Shown: positions 7,679 through 16,712 of the stretch, one piece after another
Numbering within the stretch: position 1 is the stretch's first letter
Layout: each line of letters opens with the position of its first letter
From: Pseudomonas fragi
GTDB taxonomy: Bacteria > Pseudomonadota > Gammaproteobacteria > Pseudomonadales > Pseudomonadaceae
Direction: 5' to 3'
DNA: 64,000 bases
Assembly: GCF_025426255.1 (NCBI RefSeq)
Contig: NZ_CP104861.1
Location: 3,534,001-3,598,000 of the forward strand
Notes under the pieces: generated by a model
What the model saw: only the letters and a program-made list of their open reading frames with translations
Database searches by the model: none
What the model was told of the DNA's origin: nothing
Program-made: the position numbers and the translations under genes

Positions 7679-9097
7679 TTATTTGGCTGAACTGTAAGCC
7701 GCTGTTGATGCTTGCAGCGCACGCTTGTTCTTGATCAGGAAGCACATCCACATAAAGGCCACCCATACCGGAATCGCGTAGACCGACACACGAATCCCCG
7801 GGATCAACAACATGATCACCAGAATAAACGCCACGAATGCCAGGCAAACGTAGTTGCCATACGGATACCACAGCGCCTTGAACAGCGGCGCTTGCGCTGT
7901 TTTGTCCATGTGCTGGCGGAACTTGAGGTGCGAGTAGCTGATCATCGCCCAGTTGATCACCAGCGTGGCCACTACCAACGACATCAGCAGTTCCAGCGCA
8001 TCGTGCGGCATCAGGTAGTTGAGCAGAACTGCAATCACCGTGACCGCAGCCGAGGCCAGGATCGAGTTGACCGGCACACCGCGCTTGTCGATTTTAGCCA
8101 GCACTTTCGGGGCATCGCCCTGTTGCGCCATACCCAGCAACATGCGGCTGTTGCAGTAAGTACCGCTGTTGTACACCGACAACGCCGCGGTCAGGACCAC
8201 AAAGTTGAGGATATGCGCAGCGGTGTTGCTGCCCAGCATCGAGAACACTTGCACGAACGGGCTGCTGCTGTAGCTATCGCCACCGGCATTGAGGGTTTCA
8301 AGCAACGAGTCCCACGGGGTCAGCGACAGCAGGACCACCAGGGCACCGATGTAGAAAATCAGGATCCGGTAGATCACCTGATTGATTGCCTTGGGGATCA
8401 CGGTGCGTGGCTTGTCGGCTTCTGCGGCGGTGAAGCCAAGCATTTCCAGACCACCGAAGGAGAACATGATAAAGGCCATGGCCATGATCAGACCGGTCGT
8501 CCCGTTGGGGAAAAAGCCGCCATGCTCCCACAGGTTGCTGACCGATGCCTGAGGACCACCGGTGCCGCTGACCAGCAGATAGCTGCCCAGAGCAATCATG
8601 CCAACAATCGCCACAACCTTGATGATCGCAAACCAGAATTCGGCCTCGCCAAACACTTTGACGTTGGTCAGGTTAATCAGGTTGATCAGGACGAAAAAGG
8701 CAGCTGCCGAGGCCCAGGTCGGGATCTCCGGCCACCAGTAGTGCACGTATTTACCGACAGCGGTCAGTTCTGACATACCCACCAGGATGTACAGCACCCA
8801 GCAGTTCCAGCCCGACATGAAACCGGCAAAGCCGCCCCAATACTTATGCGCAAAGTGGCTAAAAGAACCGGCTACCGGCTCTTCGACGATCATTTCGCCG
8901 AGCTGGCGCATGATCATGAAGGCGATAAAGCCGCAGATCGCATAACCCAGAATCATTGACGGGCCGGCCGATTTCAGCACCCCGGCCGAACCGAGGAACA
9001 GGCCAGTACCAATCGCGCCACCGAGGGCTATCAGTTGGATATGACGATTTTTCAGGCCGCGTTTAAGCTCGCCCGAATGCGAGGTATTTCCACTCAT
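7679..9097 (-). CDS. aroP: AroP-type aromatic amino-acid permease
   Basis: Amino-acid/polyamine/organocation (APC) permease of 472 residues with twelve membrane helices. The N-terminus LKRGLKNRHIQLIALGGAIG is the AAT-family signature, and GTGLFLGSAG follows in helix 1. AroP imports phenylalanine, tyrosine and tryptophan by proton symport, which suits the nearby phh operon, but PheP- or proline-type specificity cannot be excluded by eye. I chose the ATG at 9095-9097 (MSGNTSHSGE) because it follows GGGACC. Confidence 0.85.
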   Translation of the reverse strand: MSGNTSHSGELKRGLKNRHIQLIALGGAIGTGLFLGSAGVLKSAGPSMILGYAICGFIAFMIMRQLGEMIVEEPVAGSFSHFAHKYWGGFAGFMSGWNCWVLYILVGMSELTAVGKYVHYWWPEIPTWASAAAFFVLINLINLTNVKVFGEAEFWFAIIKVVAIVGMIALGSYLLVSGTGGPQASVSNLWEHGGFFPNGTTGLIMAMAFIMFSFGGLEMLGFTAAEADKPRTVIPKAINQVIYRILIFYIGALVVLLSLTPWDSLLETLNAGGDSYSSSPFVQVFSMLGSNTAAHILNFVVLTAALSVYNSGTYCNSRMLLGMAQQGDAPKVLAKIDKRGVPVNSILASAAVTVIAVLLNYLMPHDALELLMSLVVATLVINWAMISYSHLKFRQHMDKTAQAPLFKALWYPYGNYVCLAFVAFILVIMLLIPGIRVSVYAIPVWVAFMWMCFLIKNKRALQASTAAYSSAK

Positions 9098-9609
9098 TGA
9101 AAAGGTCCCACACAAGGTTTGATGTGATTCAGTGCGTTGTAACTTGAGCACCAGAGGCAGTGATCGAAGGGTCTACAACACAAATCAAACCCCAGCGCAG
9201 ACGCCAGGAATCCAAGGTTGTTTCACGAGTCATGCGTCACCTGTTTGTTTTTATCTGTGACGGAATCGAACCCGCAACGCTTGTGGCATTGCGGAATTAA
9301 CAAGGCGGATAGCCTTGATGTTTTGGCCAATCGGCATATCACCGAGTGGCACAAAATGCGCGGGTACGCAATTGAGTCACAGTTAAAACGCGGCGCATTG
9401 TACACCCGCACGAAGGCAAGATCCCATCACACAGCTGATTGCAAGACGAAACAAGCCGCCATTCGGGCAGGAAGTGTCCTAAATCTATAAAACTCGGAAG
9501 ATTTTCATTACAGAGAGCGGTTTTTAGCGGTTTAAGGTCAGTAAGTGGTTGAATTCGTATGGATTTATTGACGGACTGTAACGATTATTTGCCACTCAGA
9601 TTTTTAACC
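9098..9609. other. Intergenic stretch, no gene recognised
   Basis: 512 bases upstream of the permease. I see no convincing ORF or RNA gene. TACAAT on the minus strand (9395-9400) could be a -10 element for the permease, but no good -35 hexamer accompanies it. The part from 9480 to 9600 is AT-rich. Confidence 0.5.
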
Positions 9610-9754
9610 GTAGCAGCTGCCGAAGGAACGAGGCTGCGTTCGGCGGCGCAGCCGTCGTAAATCCTGACATCCGGATTTGACTGGCACACCGAGCAATCTG
9701 ATTTTGCGACGACTACGTCGCCGAACGCAGCCTCGTTCCTTCGGCAGCTGCTAC
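9610..9754. repeat. Family B inverted repeat
   Basis: The left arm GTAGCAGCTGCCGAAGGAAC and right arm CCTTCGGCAGCTGCTAC are complementary over about 55 bases, including GAGGCTGCGTTCGGCGGCG. It is among the best-preserved copies of this family in the window. It lies between the rluB terminator and the permease upstream region. Confidence 0.9.
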
Positions 9755-9778
9755 AGGGCTTTTTTCAGGCATAAAAAA

Positions 9779-9809
9779 ACGCCAGCCCCTGGGGGCTGGC
9801 GTTCTTTTT
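9779..9809 (-). terminator. Intrinsic terminator of rluB
   Basis: ACGCCAGCCCC-TG-GGGGCTGGCGT is a perfect 11-bp stem. On the minus strand it is followed by a run of seven Ts. It lies 15 bases beyond the rluB stop. T-runs on both sides mean it could act in both directions. Confidence 0.9.
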
Positions 9810-9823
9810 AGCGCGCTACAAGC

Positions 9824-11020
9824 TTACTGCGGCTTGCGGCGACCGAAGCCCGGGCGCTGGCCCGAACCGGCCGGGGCGCCACGGCGCTTGCCCGACGGTG
9901 CATCGTCAACCAGCTTGGGGCCTGAACGGCTCGGCTTGGTTGGACGCTTGTTAACTTCGCTCGGACGCTCAGCGACTGGTGCACCACGACCCGCTGGCAC
10001 ACGGTCAGTACGACCTGCCGGCTTGCGTGCCGGACGAGCAGCCTCTTCGCGAGCAGGACGCGCAGGACGCTCGCCTTCGATGTGCGGCTGGCGCGCAGGG
10101 CGCGGAGCCAACGGAGCACCTTCGGCCGGGCGCAGAGTGCGTGCAACACGATCAGTACGCGCCACAGGACGCGAAGATTTACGCTGCATACGCTCAAGCT
10201 TGTCTTTGCTCTTGGCGTTCATTTGCGGCATGGCAACTGGCGTCAAGCCAACTTCAGCGCTGAGGATATCGACCTCAAACTGGCTCATTTCGCGCCAGCG
10301 ACCCATTGGCAGGTCGGAGTTGAGGAACACCGGACCGAAACGCACGCGCTTCAGACGGCTGACCACCAGGCCCTGGGATTCCCACAGGCGACGTACTTCA
10401 CGGTTACGGCCTTCCATCACTACACAGTGGTACCAATGGTTGAAGCCTTCGCCGCCCGGAGCCTGCTTGATGTCGGTGAAACGCGCCGGGCCGTCTTCCA
10501 GCACAACGCCGGCCTTGAGGCGCTCGATCATCTCGTCGTCCACTTCGCCACGTACACGTACCGCGTATTCACGGTCCATTTCGTAGGAAGGGTGCATCAG
10601 GCGGTTAGCCAATTCACCGTCAGTGGTGAACATCAGCAAGCCGGTGGTGTTGATGTCCAGACGGCCGATGTTGATCCAGCGGCCTTCTTTTGGACGCGGC
10701 AGTTTGTCGAACACGGTCGGACGGCCTTCAGGGTCGTCACGGGTGCAGATTTCGCCGTCGGGTTTGTTGTACATGATCACGCGGCGAACCGATTCGGCTG
10801 CCTCTTCACGCTTGATCACCTTGCCATCGATGGAGATGGCGTCATGCAGGTCTACGCGCAGACCCAGGGTTGCATCCTTGCCATTGACCTTGATCCGGCC
10901 TTGGCTGATCCAACTCTCTACGTCGCGACGCGAGCCAACGCCAATACGGGCGAGGACTTTTTGCAGTTTTTCGCCTGCTGGGCCAATTTCCTGGCTGTCT
11001 TTAGGGTCTAGATCACTCAT
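9824..11020 (-). CDS. rluB: RluB, 23S rRNA pseudouridine synthase
   Basis: Makes pseudouridine 2605 in 23S rRNA. The 398-residue protein has an N-terminal S4 RNA-binding domain (about 15-75) and an RsuA-family catalytic domain with aspartate D122 in GRLDINTTGLLMFTTDGEL, then GRNREVRRLWES. From about residue 280 a tail rich in Arg, Pro, Ala and Lys (RPARPARE, RPARKPAGR) extends well beyond the shorter E. coli enzyme; such tails are common in pseudomonads and probably bind RNA. The start follows GGGAGGTG. It is the last gene of the rnm-yciO-scpA-scpB block. Confidence 0.95.
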   Translation of the reverse strand: MSDLDPKDSQEIGPAGEKLQKVLARIGVGSRRDVESWISQGRIKVNGKDATLGLRVDLHDAISIDGKVIKREEAAESVRRVIMYNKPDGEICTRDDPEGRPTVFDKLPRPKEGRWINIGRLDINTTGLLMFTTDGELANRLMHPSYEMDREYAVRVRGEVDDEMIERLKAGVVLEDGPARFTDIKQAPGGEGFNHWYHCVVMEGRNREVRRLWESQGLVVSRLKRVRFGPVFLNSDLPMGRWREMSQFEVDILSAEVGLTPVAMPQMNAKSKDKLERMQRKSSRPVARTDRVARTLRPAEGAPLAPRPARQPHIEGERPARPAREEAARPARKPAGRTDRVPAGRGAPVAERPSEVNKRPTKPSRSGPKLVDDAPSGKRRGAPAGSGQRPGFGRRKPQ

Positions 11021-11164
11021 CTGGGCACCTCCCGGTGTGTCAATTCAGGCGAGCGCCTGAAGTGTTAAAAATGGGCCTTGGAGCTCTATAGAGCCCCAGA
11101 GGGTCGCGAATCATACGCTGATGTTGGCCATTGCGCATCAAAGCCTAGTCACGAAGTGGGTTTC

Positions 11165-11356
11165 CTACTTCTTTTTCCGCCGACCGGTGGCCTCAAGCGC
11201 CAGCAAACGCAGGGCCGACTCGGCCAGCACCGCACGTTTTTCATCCTTGCCGAGTTTCTTCCAGCCTTTGATTTCAGCTTTGGTGCGCCCGCAACCGATG
11301 CAAATGTCATCGGTAAACTTGCAGACACTGATGCAGGGGTCCTTGGGTGAACTCAT
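11165..11356 (-). CDS. DUF1289 small cysteine-rich protein
   Basis: 63 residues starting SSPKDPCISVCKFTDDICIG and continuing CGRTKAEIKGW, with four cysteines in the pattern C-x3-C-x6-C-x2-C, ending in a basic RRKKK. This is the DUF1289 family, thought to bind a metal or an iron-sulfur cluster; function unknown. The start follows GAGGTATATCC. It lies between scpB and rluB on the same strand. Confidence 0.9.
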   Translation of the reverse strand: MSSPKDPCISVCKFTDDICIGCGRTKAEIKGWKKLGKDEKRAVLAESALRLLALEATGRRKKK

Positions 11357-11378
11357 GGATATACCTCAATTGCTTTTT

Positions 11379-11466
11379 TGTGGGAGCGAGCCTGCTCGCG
11401 ATGGGATCGCTACGTCAGTCACAGATACACCTCGCCGCTCAAATCGCGAGCAGGCTCGCTCCCACA
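11379..11466. repeat. REP palindrome pair (family A)
   Basis: Two inverted REPs, TGTGGGAGCGAGCCTGCTCG and its complement ending GGCTCGCTCCCACA, separated by about 40 bases. It lies between scpB and the DUF1289 gene, inside what would otherwise be one operon, so it may alter mRNA stability there. Confidence 0.9.
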
Positions 11467-11477
11467 GAGGTTTTGCG

Positions 11478-12416
11478 TCAGTCGTCCAGCTCGCGGCGTT
11501 CCTGTTCGATGGCTTCGGCTAGCGCCTGTGCCTCAAGCTCTTCATCGCTCAAGGCGGATCGCTGCTCAAGCGCAGCAACGGCTGCGCGCAAGCGCTCGCG
11601 GGCCAGTTCGGCCGCAGAGGGTTGCTGCGGTTGTGGTTGCGCCTCTATCTCTGGTTCCGGTTCTGGTTCTGGTTCTGGTTCCGGAACATCAATTGGCGCC
11701 GCGTCGCGCAACAAGTCATCAAAGTCGGTTTTAAGACCTTCTTCCATCGAGTCCAGTTCCGTCAGCAGGGTGCGGAAGCTGGTTTCGTCTTTCGGCTCTT
11801 CGGGCTCTGCACTTTCGTCAGCCAGGGCCTGAAGATGCGCAGGCACCGGGGCGTCGTCAAAATCGAGGATCGGATCTGGCTCCAGCTCGCGCAATTCGGC
11901 CAACGGCGGCAATTCGTCGAGGCTTTTGAGGTTGAAGTGGTCGAGAAAGCCCTTGGTGGTCGCGAACATCGCGGGCTTGCCCGGCACGTCGCGATACCCC
12001 ACCACGCGAATCCACTCACGTTCAAGCAGGGTTTTGACGATATGGCTGTTCACCGCCACACCGCGCACATCTTCAATCTCGCCCCGGGTAATGGGCTGGC
12101 GATAGGCAATCAGCGCCATGGTTTCAAGCATGGCTCGCGAATAGCGCTGCGGGCGCTCTTCCCACAAGCGCCCGATCCAGGGTGAGAATTTCTCGCGGAT
12201 CTGCAGGCGATAGCCCGAGGCCACCTCCTTGAGCTCAAACGCCCGGCCATCGCAGGATTTGCGCAACAGCTCCAGGGCCTTTTTGAACACCGGCGGTTCC
12301 GGGCGCTCGCCTTCTTCAAACAATTCAAACAGGCGCTCAAGGCTTTGCGGCTTTCCCGAGGCCAACAGAAAAGCCTCAAGCAAGGGGGCCAGCTCGCGGG
12401 GTTCAGTCAAATTCAT
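11478..12416 (-). CDS. scpB: ScpB, SMC-associated segregation protein
   Basis: Winged-helix partner of ScpA in the SMC-ScpAB condensin complex. The 312-residue protein has two winged-helix domains (about 8-165; RYSRAMLETMALIAYRQPIT and GVAVNSHIVKTLLEREWI are typical). After about 180 comes a long acidic, low-complexity tail with an EP dipeptide run (EPEPEPEPEPEIEAQ, about 244-258) that is absent from short ScpB proteins. It starts 12 bases after scpA. Confidence 0.94.
   Translation of the reverse strand: MNLTEPRELAPLLEAFLLASGKPQSLERLFELFEEGERPEPPVFKKALELLRKSCDGRAFELKEVASGYRLQIREKFSPWIGRLWEERPQRYSRAMLETMALIAYRQPITRGEIEDVRGVAVNSHIVKTLLEREWIRVVGYRDVPGKPAMFATTKGFLDHFNLKSLDELPPLAELRELEPDPILDFDDAPVPAHLQALADESAEPEEPKDETSFRTLLTELDSMEEGLKTDFDDLLRDAAPIDVPEPEPEPEPEPEIEAQPQPQQPSAAELARERLRAAVAALEQRSALSDEELEAQALAEAIEQERRELDD
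11651..11684. repeat. Hexanucleotide tandem repeat inside scpB
   Basis: Five near-perfect units of GGTTCT/GGTTCC encode the Glu-Pro run in the ScpB tail on the minus strand. The repeat keeps the reading frame, so gain or loss of units would change only tail length. Confidence 0.8.
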
Positions 12417-12428
12417 GGTTTCAGCTCT

Positions 12429-13256
12429 TTATTCGGCTCTTGCCCGCACATGGATCGGCGCGAAGGATTCATTTTGCACCAATTCGATCAGCGACTCTTT
12501 GACCAGCTCAAGAACGGCCATAAACGTCACGACCACGCCCAACTTGCCTTCTTCGGCGGTAAACAGCTCGACAAACGGTACAAAACCGCCGCCCTTAAGG
12601 CGTTCGAGCACGTCGCTCATCCGTTCGCGGGTCGACAGAGCCTCACGGCTGACCTGGTGACTTTCAAACATGTCGGTGCGACGCAACACTTCAGCCATCG
12701 ACATCAGCAGTTCTTCCAGCGCCACATCCGGCACCAGCTTGCGCGCCCGCGCCTCGGGCGCGTCGAGCTTGGGCACAAACACCTCGCGCCCTACCCGGCT
12801 CAGCCCCTCAATCCCTTCAGCAGCAGCCTTGAACCGCTCATATTGCTGCAGGCGGCGGATCAGTTCGGCCCGAGGGTCGCCCTCGTCCTCTTCGATTGCA
12901 ACCGAGCGCGGCAACAACATGCGCGACTTGATCTCGGCCAGCATCGCAGCCATAACCAGGTATTCGGCAGCCAATTCCAGGCGAACGGTTTTCATCAACT
13001 CGACATATCCCATGTACTGGCGGGTAATTTCCGCCACTGGAATGTCGAGAATGTCGATGTTTTGCTTGCGGATCAGGTACAGCAGCAGGTCGAGCGGGCC
13101 TTCAAAAGCATCGAGAAAAACCTCCAGCGCATCCGGCGGGATGTACAGGTCTTGCGGCATTTCGATGACGGCCTGGCCATAGACCATAGCGAGCGACAGT
13201 TCTTGCTGGGCACCGGCCTGGGCCTCTACCGCCTCAGGAGCTTGAACGTCAGACAT
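12429..13256 (-). CDS. scpA: ScpA, kleisin of the SMC complex
   Basis: Bacterial kleisin that bridges the SMC heads and binds ScpB, needed for chromosome condensation. The 275-residue protein has the N-terminal family motif DAFEGPLDLLLYLIRKQNID (about 49-68), followed by EYLVMAAMLAEIKSRMLLP, and a C-terminal winged helix (about 200-270). The ATG overlaps the yciO stop codon by one base, indicating translational coupling. Confidence 0.94.
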   Translation of the reverse strand: MSDVQAPEAVEAQAGAQQELSLAMVYGQAVIEMPQDLYIPPDALEVFLDAFEGPLDLLLYLIRKQNIDILDIPVAEITRQYMGYVELMKTVRLELAAEYLVMAAMLAEIKSRMLLPRSVAIEEDEGDPRAELIRRLQQYERFKAAAEGIEGLSRVGREVFVPKLDAPEARARKLVPDVALEELLMSMAEVLRRTDMFESHQVSREALSTRERMSDVLERLKGGGFVPFVELFTAEEGKLGVVVTFMAVLELVKESLIELVQNESFAPIHVRARAE

Positions 13257-13888
13257 CAGGCCTCGACCATAAAGGGTTCAGGGTCGCCACAGCCCACGCG
13301 CACGATTTCGGGATCACCACTGTCCACCATACTGATCACGGTGGAGGCCTTGTTGCCGCCAAAACCGCCATCGATGATCAGGTCGACCTGTTTTTCCAGG
13401 GCGTCGCGGATCTCGTACGGGTCTTCCATCGGCTCGCTTTCGCCCGGCAGAATCAGGGTGACGCTCATCAGCGGCTCGCCCAACTCTTCAAGCAGCGCCA
13501 AGGCAATCGGATGGCTCGGCACCCGCAAACCAATGGTGCGGCGCTTGGGATGCAGCAGCAGGCGCGGTACTTCGCGGGTGGCGTTGAGAATAAAGGTGTA
13601 AGGCCCCGGCGTGTGCGCCTTGAGCAAACGGAAGGTGCCGGTGTCGACCTTGGCAAACAGCCCCAACTGAGAAAGGTCGCAGCACATCAGGGTAAAGTTG
13701 TGCTTGTCGTCCAGGTTACGCAAGCGCTTGATCCGTTCGATCGCGCCCTTGTCGCCCATCTGGCAACCCACGGCGTAGGACGAATCGGTGGGATAAATCA
13801 CCACCCCACCCTTTTTGATGATGTCAACGGCCTGTTTGATCAGGCGCGGTTGTGGGTTTTCCGGATGAATCTGGAAAAATTGACTCAC
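13256..13888 (-). CDS. yciO: YciO/TsaC-family nucleotide-binding protein
   Basis: Member of the YrdC/Sua5 family of L-threonylcarbamoyladenylate synthases; YciO itself is a paralogue whose exact role is unsettled. 210 residues from the GTG at 13886-13888 (VSQFFQIHPENPQPRLIKQA), a start preceded by AGGTAAAC that fits family length. An ATG at 13925-13927 would add 13 residues and overlap rnm. The nucleotide-binding segments YPTDSSYAVGC, KRIKRLR-type and LHPKRRTIGLRVPSHP are visible. Confidence 0.88.
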   Translation of the reverse strand: MSQFFQIHPENPQPRLIKQAVDIIKKGGVVIYPTDSSYAVGCQMGDKGAIERIKRLRNLDDKHNFTLMCCDLSQLGLFAKVDTGTFRLLKAHTPGPYTFILNATREVPRLLLHPKRRTIGLRVPSHPIALALLEELGEPLMSVTLILPGESEPMEDPYEIRDALEKQVDLIIDGGFGGNKASTVISMVDSGDPEIVRVGCGDPEPFMVEA

Positions 13889-13901
13889 AGTGTTTACCTG
13901 T

Positions 13902-14765
13902 TCAGACGTTGGCTGTGGGTTGCTCATATTTGAATCGACACCACAATGGCGGTAGATCTTCCGGGATGGGACGGTACTCGCCGATCTCGGACCAACCTCC
14001 TGGGCCATGAAAATCACTGCCGGCACTGACCAGCAGACCGAACTCACGCGCAAGGATCGCCAAGCTGCCAACCTGTTCGGCTGGCTGATGCCCGTTGACC
14101 ACTTCAATTGCGTGACCCCCAGCTTGAATATAGTCGCCAATCAGCCGTCGGCGCTTGCTACGCGTGAAATCATAGTGCGAAGGGTGCGCCAGGCTGACCC
14201 AAGCGCCCGCTGCTCGCAGGGTCGCGACGGTGTCTTCAAGGGTCGGCCAATGCAGTTTGACGTCGCCCAACTTGCCAGCACCCAGCCACTTGCGGAACGC
14301 TTCGGCGCGGTCCTTGACGTAGCCAGCCTCGACCAGGTAGTCGGCAAAGTGCGGCCGGGCCGGGGCGTTTCCACTGTCACCCAGGCCCTGCTGAATGGCT
14401 CGCGCGCCTTCAAGCGCACCGGGCATGCCTTTGAGCGCCAGCTTGCGGCTGATCTCCTCAGCCCGCAGCCAGCGGCCATCATGAAGTTTGGCAATCGCCT
14501 CGACCAACGCCGGAGCATTGACATCAAAACCATAGCCGAGCACATGAATCGTGGCCCCACCCCAGGTGCATGACAATTCAACGCCGTTGATCAGCGTCAT
14601 GTTCAACGCCTGCGCCGCAGCGCGAGCTTCGTCAAGGCCTTCAAGTGTATCGTGATCGGTCAGGGCCAGGACTCGCACACCTTTCTCGAACGCACGCGCG
14701 ACCAGTACCGCAGGCGCCAGGGCGCCATCGGAAGCTGTGCTATGGCAATGCAAGTCAATTTCCAC
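13902..14765 (-). CDS. rnm: Rnm/YciV (TrpH), PHP-domain 5'-3' exonuclease
   Basis: PHP-family phosphoesterase: E. coli YciV trims rRNA 5' ends (RNase AM), and the family also hydrolyses 3',5'-nucleoside bisphosphates. 287 residues with metal-binding motifs DLHCHSTASDG (4-14), LTDHDT (35-40), SLAHPSHYDF and the late AGSDFHGPGG. It heads the yciO-scpA-scpB operon and diverges from yciB across 84 bases. Confidence 0.92.
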   Translation of the reverse strand: MEIDLHCHSTASDGALAPAVLVARAFEKGVRVLALTDHDTLEGLDEARAAAQALNMTLINGVELSCTWGGATIHVLGYGFDVNAPALVEAIAKLHDGRWLRAEEISRKLALKGMPGALEGARAIQQGLGDSGNAPARPHFADYLVEAGYVKDRAEAFRKWLGAGKLGDVKLHWPTLEDTVATLRAAGAWVSLAHPSHYDFTRSKRRRLIGDYIQAGGHAIEVVNGHQPAEQVGSLAILAREFGLLVSAGSDFHGPGGWSEIGEYRPIPEDLPPLWCRFKYEQPTANV

Positions 14766-14849
14766 GGGAATTTAATAACCTCTAGCTGACGCTTTCGCTG
14801 TCATTGATGTTTGTTATTATGCCGCTACATCCTGCTTCTGGCTGCCACT

Positions 14850-15446
14850 GTGAAACAATTCATCGACTTCATCCCGCTGTTACTGTTTTTCATCGTTTAT
14901 AAAACCGATCCACGCATCGTCGAAATCGGCGGGCACAGCCTGTCGGTAGGGGGCATCTACAGCGCTACTGCAATGTTGATCGCCAGTTCGCTGGTGGTTT
15001 ACGGGATTCTGTTTTTCAAGCAGCGCAAACTCGAAAAAAGCCAATGGCTGACCCTGGTTGCCTGCCTGCTGTTCGGTAGCCTTACCCTGGCTTTCCACAG
15101 CGAAACCTTCCTCAAGTGGAAAGCACCGGTGGTGAACTGGCTGTTCGCACTGGCGTTTGCCGGTAGTCATTTCATCGGCGACAAACTGCTGATCAAACGC
15201 ATGATGGGGCACGCACTGAGCCTGCCGGATGCTGTATGGACCCGCCTGAACCTGGCCTGGATCGGGTTTTTCCTGTTCTGCGGCGCTGCCAACCTGTTCG
15301 TTGCGTTCACCTATCAAAGCATCTGGGTCGACTTTAAAGTGTTTGGTAGCCTGGGCATGACCGTGCTGTTCCTGATCGCCCAAGGTATCTACCTGTCGCG
15401 TCATCTGCATGACACCGACCCAACCACCCCCAAGACCAAGGACTGA
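14850..15446 (+). CDS. yciB: YciB, septation protein A / intermembrane protein
   Basis: Small polytopic inner-membrane protein linked to cell division and envelope synthesis. 198 residues with about five membrane helices. I chose the GTG at 14850 ([20 protein letters not shown]) because it matches the family N-terminus exactly; an upstream TTG would add 13 non-homologous residues. The stop lies one base before the yciI ATG, so the two are co-translated. Confidence 0.94.
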   Translation: MKQFIDFIPLLLFFIVYKTDPRIVEIGGHSLSVGGIYSATAMLIASSLVVYGILFFKQRKLEKSQWLTLVACLLFGSLTLAFHSETFLKWKAPVVNWLFALAFAGSHFIGDKLLIKRMMGHALSLPDAVWTRLNLAWIGFFLFCGAANLFVAFTYQSIWVDFKVFGSLGMTVLFLIAQGIYLSRHLHDTDPTTPKTKD

Positions 15447-15447
15447 C

Positions 15448-15747
15448 ATGCTCTACGCCATTATTGCAACAGACGTCGCCAACTCGCTCGAAGCTCGCCT
15501 GGCTGCCCGCCCCGCGCACCTTGAGCGTTTGCAACAGCTTAAAGCGGCAGGTCGCATCGTGCTGGCTGGCCCGCACCCGGCCATCGACAGCAATGATCCG
15601 GGCGCTGCCGGCTTTACCGGCAGCCTGGTGGTGGCCGAATTCGAGTCCCTGATCGACGCCCAGGCCTGGGCCGCGGCTGACCCCTTCGTTGCCGCTGGCG
15701 TGTATGCCAATGTCAGCGTCAAGCCGTTCAAGCAAGTCCTGCCGTAA
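15448..15747 (+). CDS. yciI: YciI-family protein
   Basis: 99-residue ferredoxin-like fold protein of the YCII family ([20 protein letters not shown]), with the conserved [20 protein letters not shown] and DPFVAAGVY segments including the active-site-like His and Asp. Biochemical role unknown. It overlaps yciB transcriptionally (one-base gap). Confidence 0.92.
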   Translation: MLYAIIATDVANSLEARLAARPAHLERLQQLKAAGRIVLAGPHPAIDSNDPGAAGFTGSLVVAEFESLIDAQAWAAADPFVAAGVYANVSVKPFKQVLP

Positions 15748-15807
15748 CCTGTATCTTTACCGGTGGTCGACGTAGACAACGTCGGCACCGGCTAAATCGA
15801 GTAAGTC

Positions 15808-16485
15808 ATGAGCGACCTGTTACTGATAGATGATGACCAGGAGCTGTGTGAGCTGCTGGCCAGCTGGTTGAGCCAGGAAGGCTTCCAGGTTCGCGCTTGC
15901 CACGACGGTCTGAGTGCCCGCAAGGCGCTGACCGAATCCAGCCCCGATGCCGTGGTGCTGGATGTGATGCTTCCCGACGGCAGCGGCCTTGAGCTGCTCA
16001 AGCAACTACGCAACGACCACCCGGACCTGCCGGTGTTGATGCTGTCAGCCCGCGGCGAACCGCTGGACCGGATTCTGGGCCTGGAACTGGGCGCCGATGA
16101 CTATCTGGCCAAACCGTGCGACCCCCGTGAGCTGACCGCCCGCCTGCGCGCGGTACTGCGCCGCAGCCATCCGGCCGCCGTCTCCACCCAGATCGAGCTG
16201 GGCGACCTGTGTTTCAGCCCGATGCGCGGCGTGGCCACCATCGACCAGCACGACATTACCCTGACTGTTTCTGAAAGCCGCATTCTCGAAGCCTTGTTGC
16301 GCCAACCGGGTGAGCCGCTGGATAAGCAGGAACTGGCGCAAATCGCCCTGGGTCGCAAGCTGACCCTGTACGATCGCAGCCTCGACATGCACGTCAGCAA
16401 CCTGCGCAAAAAAATCGGCCCCCACCCCGATGGCAGCCCGCGCATCGTAGCGCTGCGCAGCCGCGGTTACTTTTACAGCGCCTGA
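15808..16485 (+). CDS. OmpR-family response regulator, CpxR-like
   Basis: DNA-binding response regulator of 225 residues: receiver domain (1-115) with phospho-acceptor D52 in VVLDVMLPDGSG, acidic pocket DDD (8-10) and lysine K103 in YLAKPCDP, then a winged-helix output domain ending SLDMHVSNLRKKIG and RSRGYFY. The order regulator, Spy/CpxP-like protein, sensor kinase, together with GTAAA repeats before the spy gene, argues for a Cpx-type envelope-stress role. Orthology to E. coli CpxR is likely but not proven. Confidence 0.9.
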   Translation: MSDLLLIDDDQELCELLASWLSQEGFQVRACHDGLSARKALTESSPDAVVLDVMLPDGSGLELLKQLRNDHPDLPVLMLSARGEPLDRILGLELGADDYLAKPCDPRELTARLRAVLRRSHPAAVSTQIELGDLCFSPMRGVATIDQHDITLTVSESRILEALLRQPGEPLDKQELAQIALGRKLTLYDRSLDMHVSNLRKKIGPHPDGSPRIVALRSRGYFYSA

Positions 16486-16493
16486 TTTATCCA

Positions 16494-16564
16494 TGTAGCC
16501 GCTGCCGCGGGCTGCGATAGGTCCGGCTTCGAAAAGCGCAGCGCAGCCAGCGGCAGCGGCTACA
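16494..16564. repeat. Family C inverted repeat (TGTAGCCGCTGCCG type)
   Basis: TGTAGCCGCTGCCG at the left and CGGCAGCGGCTACA at the right form a 14-bp terminal stem, with further pairing inside. It lies directly after the response-regulator stop and before the spy promoter, and may act as a transcription barrier between them. Confidence 0.85.
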
Positions 16565-16591
16565 GGACGTCCCCACACAGAGGACGTATAT

Positions 16592-16629
16592 GTAAACCCG
16601 CTGCAAAACCCTCTTTACCAAAGCTTTAC
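16592..16629. promoter_or_regulatory. Candidate CpxR-type boxes before the spy-like gene
   Basis: The minus strand at 16614-16629 reads GTAAAGCTTTGGTAAA, two GTAAA half-sites separated by six bases, the CpxR consensus GTAAA-N(4-8)-GTAAA. A second, weaker pair (GTAAACCCGCTGCAAA) lies at 16592-16607 on the plus strand. The boxes are 84 to 120 bases upstream of the spy-like start, in promoter position. Confidence 0.6.
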
Positions 16630-16712
16630 GCATGGCTGACAGCGCTTGACCTTGATCTCCCTAAACTGGGCGCATCCGGATTCACCGGAACCGTAATCGA
16701 AGGAGATACACC

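Noticed and set aside
7712..8773. Long plus-strand open frame opposite the permease
   Set aside because: Antisense to twelve clear membrane helices; the translation is rich in His, Gln and Arg, typical of a shadow frame.
9261..9277. CGGAATCGAACCCGC resembling a tRNA T-arm
   Set aside because: Only two to three pairs of the T-stem form, and no acceptor, D or anticodon arm can be found around it, so not a tRNA gene or a reliable attachment site.
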